Source: Nocardia abscessus NBRC 100374
GTDB taxonomy: Bacteria; Actinomycetota; Actinomycetes; Mycobacteriales; Mycobacteriaceae
NCBI RefSeq assembly: GCF_000308455.1
Contig: NZ_BAFP01000099.1
Span: forward strand, 62,001-126,000
DNA: 64,000 bases
Direction: 5' to 3'
Shown here: piece after piece, positions 1 through 8,113 of the stretch
Numbering within the stretch: the stretch's first letter is position 1
Layout: the number at the start of each line of letters is the position of its first letter
Position numbers and translations under genes: made by a program
Notes under the pieces: model-generated
The model's database searches: none
Told to the model about the DNA's origin: nothing
What the model saw: the letters and a program-made list of their open reading frames with translations, nothing else

Positions 1-66
1 GATGGCGTCCGGCCGGTAAGGCCATGACGCCCGGCCGGTAAGGCGATGGCGTACGGCCGATAAGCA
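1..66. repeat. Three tandem copies of a 22-bp unit
   Basis: Positions 1-22, 23-44 and 45-66 are three head-to-tail copies of a unit with the core CGGCCGGTAAGG. Copies two and three differ from the first at a few bases. The array runs off the left edge of the window, so its full length is unknown. It lies inside the reading frame of the broken MarR-like gene on the minus strand and replaces the sequence that should encode the rest of the winged helix. Confidence 0.8.
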
Positions 67-241
67 GTTCGCCCATCGGCTGATCGACGCCGAGTGCGCC
101 GACTGCGTCGGCCACGTCGTCGAGCGCGCGGAACACGGCCACAGCGACCAAGCTGTCGCTCGGCGCACCGCGCGTCTGACCGCGCCGCATCCGAACCATC
201 GCCGCTTCCACGACGACGGTGATGGCATCACGGTGTGCCAT
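1..241 (-). pseudogene. Broken MarR-family regulator, paralogue of the gene at 51502
   Basis: From an ATG at 241 the minus strand encodes a peptide that closely tracks the N-terminus of the MarR-type protein at 51502. Both carry EAAMVR, QTRGA, VAVFR, VGAL and GVDQP in the same order, and the DNA is clearly alike too. Here short segments are missing between VAVFR and GVDQP, and after GVDQP the similarity stops as the frame enters the 22-bp repeats. No stop is reached before the window edge. It reads as a duplicated regulator that lost its DNA-binding half. Confidence 0.6.
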
Positions 242-352
242 TCCCGCACCGCCGACCCGGCTGCCGTCACCGCCGCCGCAGACGTGATCGTAGCCGCGGC
301 GGGCCGCATCGGCCTGATCTCGTCCGTCTACGACGCTGGATCGGATCGCTGA
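218..352 (+). pseudogene. FolD fragment (NAD(P)-binding part)
   Basis: The plus strand in the frame ending with TGA at 350-352 encodes a piece resembling the Rossmann part of FolD, the bifunctional methylenetetrahydrofolate dehydrogenase/cyclohydrolase. Visible motifs are ITVCHSRT followed by AAVTAAADVIVAAAGR. The catalytic N-terminal domain and the C-terminal helices are absent. The fragment starts about where the MarR-like remnant on the other strand begins, so a deletion joint lies near 220-240. Family assignment rests on motif memory only. Confidence 0.5.
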
Positions 353-380
353 TCGTCGAACCCGCGACCGTCGTCCAGGC

Positions 381-402
381 TCCGGCCCTCCCGAGGGCCG
401 GA
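381..402 (-). terminator. Hairpin after the acyltransferase gene
   Basis: A perfect 10-bp inverted repeat (TCCGGCCCTC, loop CC, GAGGGCCGGA) sits 15 bases past the stop codon of the minus-strand acyltransferase. It has no T tract, which is common for actinobacterial terminators. Confidence 0.55.
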
Positions 403-416
403 AAGTGCCGGAACCG

Positions 417-1313
417 TCAGCGCTTCAGCCAGCCACGCACGCGGCCCACCAAGGTGCGCCCTTCGTCGCGCGCCCGTTCGGCGAAGAGGAAGTTCATTTC
501 CTCTTCCAGTGCCTTGCGCACCACATCGCGGAACTCCGTCGCGGCGGCATGCATGTCACCGGCGTTGCGCCAGGGCGCCGGGTCGATGGGCGCGCCCGCG
601 GAGAAGTAGAAGCGTTCCGGACGCGGGATGACGGTGGGGCCGACGCCACGGATGAGCGGCGGGGTGAGGTCGCGGCTGAGCCCGAGCGCTTGCACGGTCC
701 AGCGCAGCGGTCGCAGGATCGGATGGTCGCCGTCCAGCACGATGTCGTACGCATCGTCCACGCCGATCATCGCGACGGGGACGATGGGCGCGCCAGCCTC
801 GATGGCCATGCGCGCGAAGCCGCTGCGGCCTTCCCATTTCAGCAGATACTTCTCGTTCTTGCGGCGGACCGCCTCCCGGCCGCCGCCCGGGAACACCATC
901 ACGGCCTCGCCGCGCCGCAGCAGCGCAAGGCAATTGGACCTGGTGCCGCGCACCGCACCGTAGTGGTGCAGCAGGTGACGCACGCCGGGAACGTTGATGA
1001 GCACGTTCTCGGCGAGACCGCGGATCAGGCGGCCACGGCGGCGCAGCACCTCGGGCAGCAGCATCGGCGCGTCGATGCCGCCCAGCAGGTTGTGGTTACC
1101 GACCAGCAGCACCGGACCGTCGGCCGGGATGTTCTCCAAGCCGTAGAAGCGCGGGCTGGTCCACGCGCGCAGCGGCGCGAGCAGGGTGTCGATCAGCCGC
1201 AGATCGGTGTCGGTCAGCGAAACCGACAGCGGCGCACCGTCGCTGAGCACCGGATCGGCGCTGTTCGCGGCGCCGGAGCGCCGAGTGCGGGAATCGGAGC
1301 GGGCGTCCGACAT
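417..1313 (-). CDS. Lysophospholipid acyltransferase family protein (DGAT/phytyl-ester-synthase-like)
   Basis: A 298-residue protein of the PlsC-like acyltransferase superfamily, expected to move an acyl group onto a lipid or alcohol at the membrane. The catalytic motif is GNHNLLGGID. Its His-x6-Asp spacing, and the later VFPGGGREA and RKNEKY motifs, resemble the branch that includes plant DGAT-like and phytyl ester synthases rather than classical PlsC (His-x4-Asp). The ATG at 1313 was chosen because AGGAGG lies just upstream; the frame stays open further 5' but without a ribosome site. The substrate cannot be read from sequence. Confidence 0.8.
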   Translation of the reverse strand: MSDARSDSRTRRSGAANSADPVLSDGAPLSVSLTDTDLRLIDTLLAPLRAWTSPRFYGLENIPADGPVLLVGNHNLLGGIDAPMLLPEVLRRRGRLIRGLAENVLINVPGVRHLLHHYGAVRGTRSNCLALLRRGEAVMVFPGGGREAVRRKNEKYLLKWEGRSGFARMAIEAGAPIVPVAMIGVDDAYDIVLDGDHPILRPLRWTVQALGLSRDLTPPLIRGVGPTVIPRPERFYFSAGAPIDPAPWRNAGDMHAAATEFRDVVRKALEEEMNFLFAERARDEGRTLVGRVRGWLKR

Positions 1314-1400
1314 GAACCCTCCTGATGTCGATTCGATGACGATAGCGCAACGAAATCGACTGCGTCGCACCGGATGTGCCCGGCGCACCGCGACACGCCC

Positions 1401-1422
1401 GATCCGGTCGTTCGACCGGATC
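1401..1422. other. Perfect 22-bp inverted repeat in the gap before the acyltransferase
   Basis: GATCCGGTCG, a TT centre and CGACCGGATC form a perfect inverted repeat about 90 bp upstream of the acyltransferase start. It could be an operator or a terminator for something read leftward. The rest of 1314-1658 holds open frames on both strands but nothing with a ribosome site or recognisable homology, so no gene is called there. Confidence 0.4.
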
Positions 1423-1658
1423 GCTCGGCGCCTCGGCAAGCCTGCCGCGATCCAGCACGTCACCGCCCTGCTCGGGCAGCAACGCCGTCTGCGGCACGCG
1501 GGTGATCTGTGACCACGCCCACACCGCAGCGGGTATCGCCGCACGCCTCCGGCCCGATTCGCGCTGCCGCATCGAAGGGACCGCGCCGCCATTCTCGTGC
1601 TGCACAACAGCGAGCACGTGTACCGCCATGCCCGGGCCGTAGCCGGCACCCCGGCTGT

Positions 1659-2066
1659 TCAGGCGGGGACCGGCTCCAGGTCGGCGCCGTCGAAGGGTGG
1701 ATAGCTCTTCCTGCCCGTTCGCTCGGCCGCCTCGATGTAGTCGGCGAGAGCGTCCCGGGATCGAGCGAGCCTGTCCATCTGCTCGTCCAGGCGCCGCAGC
1801 CGCGACCGCATCGCGGCCAGCAACTCCGGACACCCGAGCAGCTCCGGGGCCTCTCCGACCGCGCAGGGCAGCAGGTACGCGATGTCCTCGGAGGAGAGAC
1901 CGGCACCGAGCAGGTGCCGGATCTGCTGCACCCGCAGCACCGCGCCCTCGTCGTACTCGCGGTAACCGTTCGCGCCGCGGTCGGCCTGCAGCAATCCTTG
2001 GGCTTCGTAGTAGCGCAACTGATGGGCGTTGACGCCCGTCCGCCGACCCAGTTCCCCGATCCGCAT
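1659..2066 (-). CDS. MerR-family transcriptional regulator
   Basis: A 135-residue one-component regulator. The N-terminal MerR winged helix is clear: MRIGELGRRTGVNAHQLRYY, then GLLQADR and YREYDEGAVLR. A dimerising coiled coil follows (about residues 80-115). No cysteine metal site like that of MerR or CueR is seen at the C-terminus, although one Cys pair occurs in the coil region, so the inducer is unknown. The gene is divergent from the reductase at 2116, and the shared 49-bp gap holds a MerR-type dyad. It most likely represses or activates that reductase and itself. Confidence 0.9.
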   Translation of the reverse strand: MRIGELGRRTGVNAHQLRYYEAQGLLQADRGANGYREYDEGAVLRVQQIRHLLGAGLSSEDIAYLLPCAVGEAPELLGCPELLAAMRSRLRRLDEQMDRLARSRDALADYIEAAERTGRKSYPPFDGADLEPVPA

Positions 2067-2077
2067 CGCAACCTCGC

Positions 2078-2109
2078 TTGACCTTCACACCGGTATCAAC
2101 GTTGACGAT
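2078..2109 (+). promoter_or_regulatory. MerR-type operator-promoter of the reductase gene
   Basis: A TTGACC -35 element (2078-2083) is followed by a 22-bp dyad at 2081-2102 whose half sites ACCTTCACACC and ACGTTGATACC match at 8 of 11 bases. A weak -10 (GACGAT, 2104-2109) lies about 20 bp from the -35, the long spacer typical of MerR-controlled promoters. A start about 7 bases past the -10 falls on the reductase ATG at 2116, so the mRNA may be leaderless. Confidence 0.65.
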
Positions 2110-2115
2110 GTTGCC

Positions 2116-3000
2116 ATGAACGACAGAACCACTACCTCCGTGACAGTCATCGGACTCGGACTGATGGGCCGGGCACTGGCCGGCGCCTTCCTGAGAGCCG
2201 GGCATCCCACAACCGTGTGGAACCGCACGATCTCCAAGGCCGATCAGTTGGTGGCCGCGGGCGCGCGGTCGGCGCCGACGGTCGGCGAAGCGCTCGAAGC
2301 AGGAACTTTGACGATCATCTGTGTCACCGACTACCAGGCCATGTACGAACTGCTCGGCGCGAGCGAGATCGAGCTCGGCGGCAAGACGTTGATCAACCTC
2401 ACCTCGGGCCACTCGACTCAGGCGCGGGAAGCCGCCCGATGGGCCGGGCAGCGGGGCGCCCATTACCTGGACGGTGCCATCATGGCCGTCCCGCCCGCGA
2501 TCGGGACCGCTGAGGCGGTGATTCTGCACAGCGGGCCGCAGGCGGACTTCGAGGCACACAAGTCGACACTCGACGCCCTCGGCACCGTCACCTATCTGGG
2601 TGCCGACCATGGCCTGGCGTCCCTGTACGACGTGGCCGGCCTGACCATGATGTGGAGCGTCCTGAACGCGTGGCTCCAGGGCACTGCCTTGCTCAGGACG
2701 GCCGGTGTCGACGCAGCGACATACGCGCCGTTCGCGCGGCAGATGGCCGCCGGTGTGGCCGAATGGCTACCCGGGTATGCCGAGCAGATCGACCGCGGCT
2801 CCTTCCCGGCCGAGGTGTCGGCCCTGGAGACCGACGCACGGGCGATGACGCATCTGATCGAGGAGAGCGAGGTGTTGGGGGTCAACGCCGAACTGCCGAA
2901 GCTGTTCAAGGCGATGGCCGATCGCTCGATCGCCGCCGGACACGGTGGGGAGCAGTACCCGGTGCTGATCGAAGAGTTCGGCAAACCCGGCAACGACTGA
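2116..3000 (+). CDS. NAD(P)-binding 6-phosphogluconate-dehydrogenase-like oxidoreductase (beta-hydroxyacid dehydrogenase / imine reductase type)
   Basis: A 294-residue dehydrogenase. The N-terminal Rossmann fold opens with VIGLGLMGRALAGAF and the nucleotide-selecting WNRT motif, which favours NADPH. An all-helical C-terminal domain from about residue 165 would form the intertwined dimer. The GHSTQAREAARW region corresponds to the substrate-binding loop of 3-hydroxyisobutyrate dehydrogenases, but the layout also fits imine reductases, so the substrate is open. The start at 2116 was chosen over 2029 because the longer frame would overlap the operator and the MerR gene. Confidence 0.85.
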   Translation: MNDRTTTSVTVIGLGLMGRALAGAFLRAGHPTTVWNRTISKADQLVAAGARSAPTVGEALEAGTLTIICVTDYQAMYELLGASEIELGGKTLINLTSGHSTQAREAARWAGQRGAHYLDGAIMAVPPAIGTAEAVILHSGPQADFEAHKSTLDALGTVTYLGADHGLASLYDVAGLTMMWSVLNAWLQGTALLRTAGVDAATYAPFARQMAAGVAEWLPGYAEQIDRGSFPAEVSALETDARAMTHLIEESEVLGVNAELPKLFKAMADRSIAAGHGGEQYPVLIEEFGKPGND

Positions 3001-3037
3001 CCGATCCCGGCACCGGCCGAAGCGACGGCCGACTGCC

Positions 3038-4603
3038 TTACTCGCCGGTCTCCTCGGCGGCCGCCGTGCCCGCGTGCGCGTACTCCGACAGCGCGGCCGC
3101 GAGGGCGTGCGGGACGCGCGCGTGGACCCGCGTTCCGCCCTCCTCGTGGTGCGAACTCAGGATGCGGCCGTCGGCGTGGATGCGAGCGAGCAGGTCGCCA
3201 CGCGTGTACGGCAGCAGCACGCTGATCTCCACGTCCAAACCGCCGAGCAGTTCGGCGAGCCGCCGGCGCAGCGCTTCGATGCCATGGCCGTTGTGCGCGG
3301 AGACGAACGAGGCGTCCGGCAGCAGCGCGCGCAGGTTGGTCAGTTCCGTCGGGCCCATCGCGTCGGTCTTGTTCACCACCAGCAGTTCGGGCGGGGCCGG
3401 CGTGCCGGATTCCTTGATCACGTCCGTGACCACCTCGCGGACGGCCTTTATCTGCTCGGCCGGCAGTGCGTCGGAGCCGTCCACCACGTGCAGCAGTAGG
3501 TCGGCGCCGGTGACCTCTTCCAAGGTGGAGCGGAACGCCTCGACCAACTGGGTCGGCAGGTGCCGCACGAAGCCGACGGTGTCGGTGAAGACGACCTCGC
3601 GCCCGTCGTCCAGCTCGGCCCGGCGGGTGGTCGGGTCGAGGGTGGCGAACAGCGCGTCCTGCACCAGCAGGCCGGAGCCGGTGAGGGTGTTCATCAGGCT
3701 CGACTTGCCCGCGTTGGTGTAGCCGACGATCGCGACCGACGGGATGCCGCTGGAGTTCCGGCGCGCCCGCATGGTGTCGCGCGCGGTCTTCATCTCCCGG
3801 ATCTCCCGGCGCAGCTTGGCCATGCGCTCGCGGATGCGACGACGATCGGTTTCGATCTTGGTCTCACCGGGACCACGCAGACCCACGCCGCCGTTGCTGC
3901 CCGCGCGGCCACCGGCCTGCCGGGACATCGACTCACCCCAACCGCGCAGCCGCGGCAGCATGTATTCCATCTGGGCCAGCGAGACCTGCGCCTTACCCTC
4001 CCGGGAGGTGGCGTGCTGGGCGAAGATGTCCAGGATCAGCGCGGTCCGGTCGATCACCTTGACCTTGACCACCTTCTCCAGGGCGGTCAGCTGCGCGGGG
4101 GTGAGTTCACCGTCACAGATGACGGTGTCGGCGCCGGTTTCCAGCACCACGGTGCGCAACTCGTCGGCCTTACCGGAGCCGATATAGGTGGCCGGATCGG
4201 GCCGATCGCGGCGCTGGATCAGCGCCTCGAGCACCTCGGAGCCCGCGGTCTCGGCGAGCGCGGCCAGCTCGGCCATGCTCGCCTCGGCCTGCGCGGCGCT
4301 CCCCGCGGTCCAGACACCGACCAGCACGACGCGCTCGAGGCGCAGCTGCCGGTACTCGACCTCGGTGATGTCGGTGAGCTCGGTGGACAGGCCCGCCACG
4401 CGGCGCAGCGAGCTGCGTTCATCCAGCTGCAGCTCACCCACGGTGGGATCGGGCGACCAGCCCGATCGCTTCATCCGGGCGGCATGCTCGGCGACGACGT
4501 CGCCGGTCACCGCGTCTTCGCCGGACACAGCGTCGTCAGCCGGCTCGTCGGCGCGGTCGCCGTCGTCTGCCGGAGTGAATTCATACGTCTTTGCTTTACT
4601 CAT
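3038..4603 (-). CDS. hflX: Ribosome-associated GTPase HflX
   Basis: A 521-residue GTPase that splits or rescues stalled ribosomes in the HflX family. An Asp/Glu-rich extension (about 1-60) precedes the HflX N-terminal domain, a Gly-rich linker (MSRQAGGRAGSNGGVGLRGP) and coiled coil, then the G domain with P-loop GYTNAGKSS, the switch region DTVGFVRHLP and NKTD. It is longer than E. coli HflX because of the acidic leader, as is usual in actinobacteria. It stands downstream of dapF and keeps the conserved neighbourhood with miaA and miaB. Confidence 0.95.
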   Translation of the reverse strand: MSKAKTYEFTPADDGDRADEPADDAVSGEDAVTGDVVAEHAARMKRSGWSPDPTVGELQLDERSSLRRVAGLSTELTDITEVEYRQLRLERVVLVGVWTAGSAAQAEASMAELAALAETAGSEVLEALIQRRDRPDPATYIGSGKADELRTVVLETGADTVICDGELTPAQLTALEKVVKVKVIDRTALILDIFAQHATSREGKAQVSLAQMEYMLPRLRGWGESMSRQAGGRAGSNGGVGLRGPGETKIETDRRRIRERMAKLRREIREMKTARDTMRARRNSSGIPSVAIVGYTNAGKSSLMNTLTGSGLLVQDALFATLDPTTRRAELDDGREVVFTDTVGFVRHLPTQLVEAFRSTLEEVTGADLLLHVVDGSDALPAEQIKAVREVVTDVIKESGTPAPPELLVVNKTDAMGPTELTNLRALLPDASFVSAHNGHGIEALRRRLAELLGGLDVEISVLLPYTRGDLLARIHADGRILSSHHEEGGTRVHARVPHALAAALSEYAHAGTAAAEETGE

Positions 4604-4665
4604 ACATCATCCATGCTGCCACGACATCACCGCAGTAGCACGCGGTTATTCGAGGGCGGTACCGC

Positions 4666-5556
4666 TCACGGAGCCTCCCACCAGGCTTCTGCGAGGCGGC
4701 CGGTGGCCACCAGAACCGACGGGCCACGCAGCCACGCCGAGCCGCGCTCGAGCCCGACGGTCAGTTCGCCACCCGGCACCCGGACCGTCACCCGGCCGGT
4801 GTCCTCGGCGATACGGAAGCCGTCGGCGGCCAACGCCGCGGCCGCCGCGGCGACGGTTCCCGTTCCGCAGGAACGGGTTTCGCCCACGCCACGCTCGTAG
4901 ACCCGCATGTCGACCGTCCCCTCGGCGTCCAGCGCGGTGACGATCTCGACGTTGACCCCGTGCGGGAACAGGTCCGGATCGAAGCCGGGCGGCACGGTCA
5001 GGTCGAGCTTGCCGAGCGCGTCCACGGACATCCCCGGATCGACACAGGCCAGATGCGGATTGCCGACATCGATCCCGATCCCGGACAGCGCCCAGCCCGC
5101 GATGGTCGCGGTGGACTCCCCGAGTTCACGCACCCGGCCCATGCCGACGGTGACGTCCCCGGTGACCGCGTCCCCGGCATGCACCGTGACCGGGCGTGCC
5201 CCGGCGCGACTGCCGACGACGAAGCTGTCGCGGGTCTCCAGCCCCGCCGCGTGCAGGTAGTGGGCGAACACGCGGACGCCGTTACCGCACATCTCCGCGA
5301 TGGAGCCGTCGGCGTTGCGGTAGTCCATGAACCAGTCCTCGGCGCCGACACCCTCCGGGATCTCCGCAAGCACGCCCGCCGCCCGCAGCGCGCCCGCCCG
5401 CGCGACCCGCAGCACGCCGTCCGCGCCGAGCCCGCGCCTGCGATCACACAGCGCGGAGACCTGCGCCGCGGTCAGCGCCAAGCCGGCCTGCGGATCCGGC
5501 AGCACCACGAAATCGTTCTGGGTGCCGTGGCCCTTGGTGAACTCGATATCCGGCAC
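4666..5556 (-). CDS. dapF: Diaminopimelate epimerase
   Basis: A 296-residue cofactor-independent epimerase turning LL- into meso-diaminopimelate for lysine and peptidoglycan synthesis. The two catalytic cysteines lie in EMCGNGVR and ETRSCGTGT. The start is a GTG at 5556 reading MPDIEFTKGHGTQNDF, the normal DapF N-terminus. It is last in the miaA / TrmH-like / dapF run, 24 bp after the TrmH-like gene. dapA and dapB are also in this window, at 43-44 and 50 kb. Confidence 0.96.
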   Translation of the reverse strand: MPDIEFTKGHGTQNDFVVLPDPQAGLALTAAQVSALCDRRRGLGADGVLRVARAGALRAAGVLAEIPEGVGAEDWFMDYRNADGSIAEMCGNGVRVFAHYLHAAGLETRDSFVVGSRAGARPVTVHAGDAVTGDVTVGMGRVRELGESTATIAGWALSGIGIDVGNPHLACVDPGMSVDALGKLDLTVPPGFDPDLFPHGVNVEIVTALDAEGTVDMRVYERGVGETRSCGTGTVAAAAAALAADGFRIAEDTGRVTVRVPGGELTVGLERGSAWLRGPSVLVATGRLAEAWWEAP

Positions 5557-5580
5557 GTGCGATGTCTCCCTGTCTCGTCG

Positions 5581-6417
5581 TCACTTGGCAAACGTCCGGC
5601 GCTGCCGGGAAATTTCGTAGAGCGCCACCGCGGCCGCCGAGGGCGCGCCCAGCGAGCTGGCCGTGCCACCCATCGGGATGTGCACCAGGTCGTCGCAGGC
5701 CGTCTGCCAGGCGGTGCTCATCCCGCTGGTCTCGTTGCCGACGACGAGAACGGTCGCTTCGGTGAAGTCGTAGTCGTACGCGGCGTGCCGACCGTGCTCG
5801 TCGGTCCCCACGATGCGGGTCGGAATGCCGCGGCGCACCTGCCGGTTGCGGAACTCCAGCACCTGCGCGGGCCCGGCGGCGCGGATCACCGGCACGGCGA
5901 ACAGCGAACCGGTCGAGGCGCGCACGGCCTGCGGGTCGTAGTGGTCGGCGCCGTGCCCGGTGACGATGACACCGCTGGCGCCGAACGCGTCGGCCGAGCG
6001 GATCAGCGTGCCCAGGTTGCCCGGGGAGTTGGGCCGGTCGAACACCACGACCACCGGGGCGTCCTCCCCCGGCTCACCGGGCTCGAAGGTCTCCAGCTCG
6101 GGCTGGCGTGACTCCGCGACCGCCACCAATTCCGGTATCCCGGCGGACTTCTCGCCGAGTTCGGCCATCAACTCCGGCACCAAACCGACCTGCGGCACGC
6201 CGCTGGTGTCCAGCACCTCACGCGCCCAGCTCGACAGTTCCGGGCCGCCGAGGCGGTACAGCAGCGTCTCCATCGGCCAATTGTTGGCCACGGCTTGCGT
6301 GATCGGACGGACCCCTTGCACCAGGAAACGGCCGTCACGATGACGCTTGGTGCGATTGTTGAGGTAGGCCTGCCACACCTGGACGGAGGCGTTGCGTGTG
6401 CTGACACGTCGGGTCAC
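5581..6417 (-). CDS. TrmH-family (SPOUT) RNA methyltransferase
   Basis: A 278-residue SPOUT methyltransferase expected to 2'-O-methylate tRNA or rRNA. Residues 1-115 form a substrate-recognition domain (FLVQGVRPITQA). The catalytic half has motif 1 NSPGNLGTLIRSADAFG, motif 2 VGNETSG and motif 3 IPMGGTASSLGAPSA. In motif 3 the usual SLN is SLG, so the conserved Asn is missing. Translation starts at GTG 6417, sharing GTGA with the miaA stop, so the two are likely coupled. The exact target nucleotide is unknown. Confidence 0.85.
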   Translation of the reverse strand: MTRRVSTRNASVQVWQAYLNNRTKRHRDGRFLVQGVRPITQAVANNWPMETLLYRLGGPELSSWAREVLDTSGVPQVGLVPELMAELGEKSAGIPELVAVAESRQPELETFEPGEPGEDAPVVVVFDRPNSPGNLGTLIRSADAFGASGVIVTGHGADHYDPQAVRASTGSLFAVPVIRAAGPAQVLEFRNRQVRRGIPTRIVGTDEHGRHAAYDYDFTEATVLVVGNETSGMSTAWQTACDDLVHIPMGGTASSLGAPSAAAVALYEISRQRRTFAK

Positions 6418-7352
6418 TGCGTAGTCCGTTCTTTCTCTTTCTCGTCGAGCAGGGCCAGCACGGTCGCGACCGGATCGGGGGCGGCGCCGTCCACCCACCG
6501 CACCCGAGAGTCGCGCCGGAACCAGGAGCGCTGCCTGCGCACGTAGCGCCGGGTGCCGATCAGCGTGCGTTCCTGAGCGTGGTTCAGGTCGTATTCGTTG
6601 TCCAGATAGGCCAGGACTTGTGCGTACCCGATGGCGCGCCGCGCCGTGACGCCCGCCCGCAGGCCGCGCTCGATCAGGCCCCGTACCTCCTCGACCAGTC
6701 CGCCCTCGAACATCGCGGCGGTGCGCCGCTCGATGCGCGCGTCCAGTGCGGCGGTGTCCCGGTCGACGCCGATGATCACCGTGCCCCAGCGCGGCCGCCC
6801 GATGGTCGGCGCCGACGCGGCGAACGGCCGTCCGGTCAGTTCCACGACCTCGAGCGCTCGCACCATGCGCCGTCCGTCGGTGGGCAGGATGGTGGCGGCG
6901 GCCACCGGGTCGGCCTCGCGCAGTGCCGCGTGCACGGCGGCGGCACCGCCCTCGGCGAGCACCGCCTCCCAGCGCGCCCGGACGGCCGGATCGGTGGCCG
7001 GGAACTCCCACTCGTCCAGTAGCGCTTGGACGTACATCATCGAGCCGCCCACGACGACCGGTACCCGGCCACGCCCCATGATCGCGACGACGTCCGCGCT
7101 CGCCGCCGCCTGATAGGCGGCCACCGACGCGGTGTCGGTCACCTCGAGCACGTCGAGCTGGTGGTGTGGAATGCCCCGGCGCTGGGCGACGGGCAGCTTC
7201 GCGGTGCCGATGTCCATGCCGCGGTAGAGCTGCATGGCATCGATGTTCACGATCTCGCCGCCGAGCCGTTCGGCCAGGTCGAGCGCGAGATCGGATTTGC
7301 CGGTGGCGGTGGGACCGACGACCGCGATCGGAGTGATGCCGGAATCCGTCAC
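6414..7352 (-). CDS. miaA: tRNA dimethylallyltransferase
   Basis: A 312-residue enzyme adding dimethylallyl to N6 of A37 in tRNAs reading UNN codons. The P-loop is GPTATGKSDLAL, followed by the DAMQLYRGMDIGTAKL substrate loop. The GTG at 7352 overlaps the previous stop (GTGA) and reads VTDSGITPIAVVG, matching the family N-terminus; a longer frame to 7505 would run into the Rv2728c-like gene. MiaB, which methylthiolates this same product, is encoded at 10533-12086. Confidence 0.96.
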   Translation of the reverse strand: MTDSGITPIAVVGPTATGKSDLALDLAERLGGEIVNIDAMQLYRGMDIGTAKLPVAQRRGIPHHQLDVLEVTDTASVAAYQAAASADVVAIMGRGRVPVVVGGSMMYVQALLDEWEFPATDPAVRARWEAVLAEGGAAAVHAALREADPVAAATILPTDGRRMVRALEVVELTGRPFAASAPTIGRPRWGTVIIGVDRDTAALDARIERRTAAMFEGGLVEEVRGLIERGLRAGVTARRAIGYAQVLAYLDNEYDLNHAQERTLIGTRRYVRRQRSWFRRDSRVRWVDGAAPDPVATVLALLDEKEKERTTQ

Positions 7353-8113
7353 GGCGCATCGTCTCCGGTGGGCCGCCAGAGGCTCACGTGGTAGCCGACG
7401 CCGAACGGGGCGTCGCAATAGCGCGTGTCCACCAGCGGGTCGGCGCGGAACAGCCCGGCCAGCACCTGATAGGCCGGGCGGCCCGCGACCGCGAGTTCGG
7501 CGCACAGCCCTGGGTCCAATGCCCGTAAGGCGGCGCGGTCACCCGTGGTCAGGGCGTGGTCCAGCCGGCCCTGCACCGGCCGGGCACGTTCATCGAGGTA
7601 GCCGGGCGCCTTGACGGACAGGGTGGCCGCGCCGTCGGCGACGACCAGCACACCGTGCGGCGCGACGTCGCCGTCCAGTTCGGCACGCAGCTTCGCCCCG
7701 ATCTCGAGGCAGTGCTCCGGCGTCGCGTCCGCGGGCACGATGCGCGCCTCGGCGACCGCGTCCGGCGCTACCTGCCCGCGTAGCCAGGCGCCGAGCAGCA
7801 CGGCCAGCGGTAGGTCGGCGTCGGCTCGCTCCGCTGCGGCGACCGCCGCGGCGGACAAACCGACCCGCACGTCCGCCCCGAAGCCGCGGAACGTGCCGAC
7901 GGTCTGCGGCCCCAGCGTGCGGTCGCCGGGCCCGACCCCGATCACCGTCCACCGGTCGGTCCCGGCCGCGAAAGCCCGCACGGCCGCGAGCACGGCGGCC
8001 CGCAGCACCGCAGGCGGGTCGGTTTCCGCTGCTCCCGCCGCGTCCGCCACGCCGCCGCACAGCTCGGGGATCAGGACGGGCGGCGACGGAACGAGAGCGG
8101 CGACGGAGAACAC
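7349..8113 (-). CDS. Class III extradiol dioxygenase-like protein (Rv2728c family)
   Basis: A 254-residue Ala-rich protein resembling the conserved hypothetical found before miaA in mycobacteria. The opening VAALVPSPPVLIPEL and the later VVADGAA and FGVGYHVSLWRP segments recall the fold of class III ring-cleaving dioxygenases, but the histidine set for iron is not obvious, so enzymatic activity is doubtful. GTG 8113 was picked because homology begins there; an ATG at 8212 is also open. It is coupled to miaA through GTGA. Confidence 0.7.
   Translation of the reverse strand: MFSVAALVPSPPVLIPELCGGVADAAGAAETDPPAVLRAAVLAAVRAFAAGTDRWTVIGVGPGDRTLGPQTVGTFRGFGADVRVGLSAAAVAAAERADADLPLAVLLGAWLRGQVAPDAVAEARIVPADATPEHCLEIGAKLRAELDGDVAPHGVLVVADGAATLSVKAPGYLDERARPVQGRLDHALTTGDRAALRALDPGLCAELAVAGRPAYQVLAGLFRADPLVDTRYCDAPFGVGYHVSLWRPTGDDAP

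Noticed and set aside
1..66. CRISPR array
   Set aside because: Units are directly adjacent with no spacers.
2652..3722. Long open frame across the end of the reductase and into hflX
   Set aside because: It is antisense or out of frame to two clear genes and has the Arg/Ser-rich look of a high-GC shadow frame.
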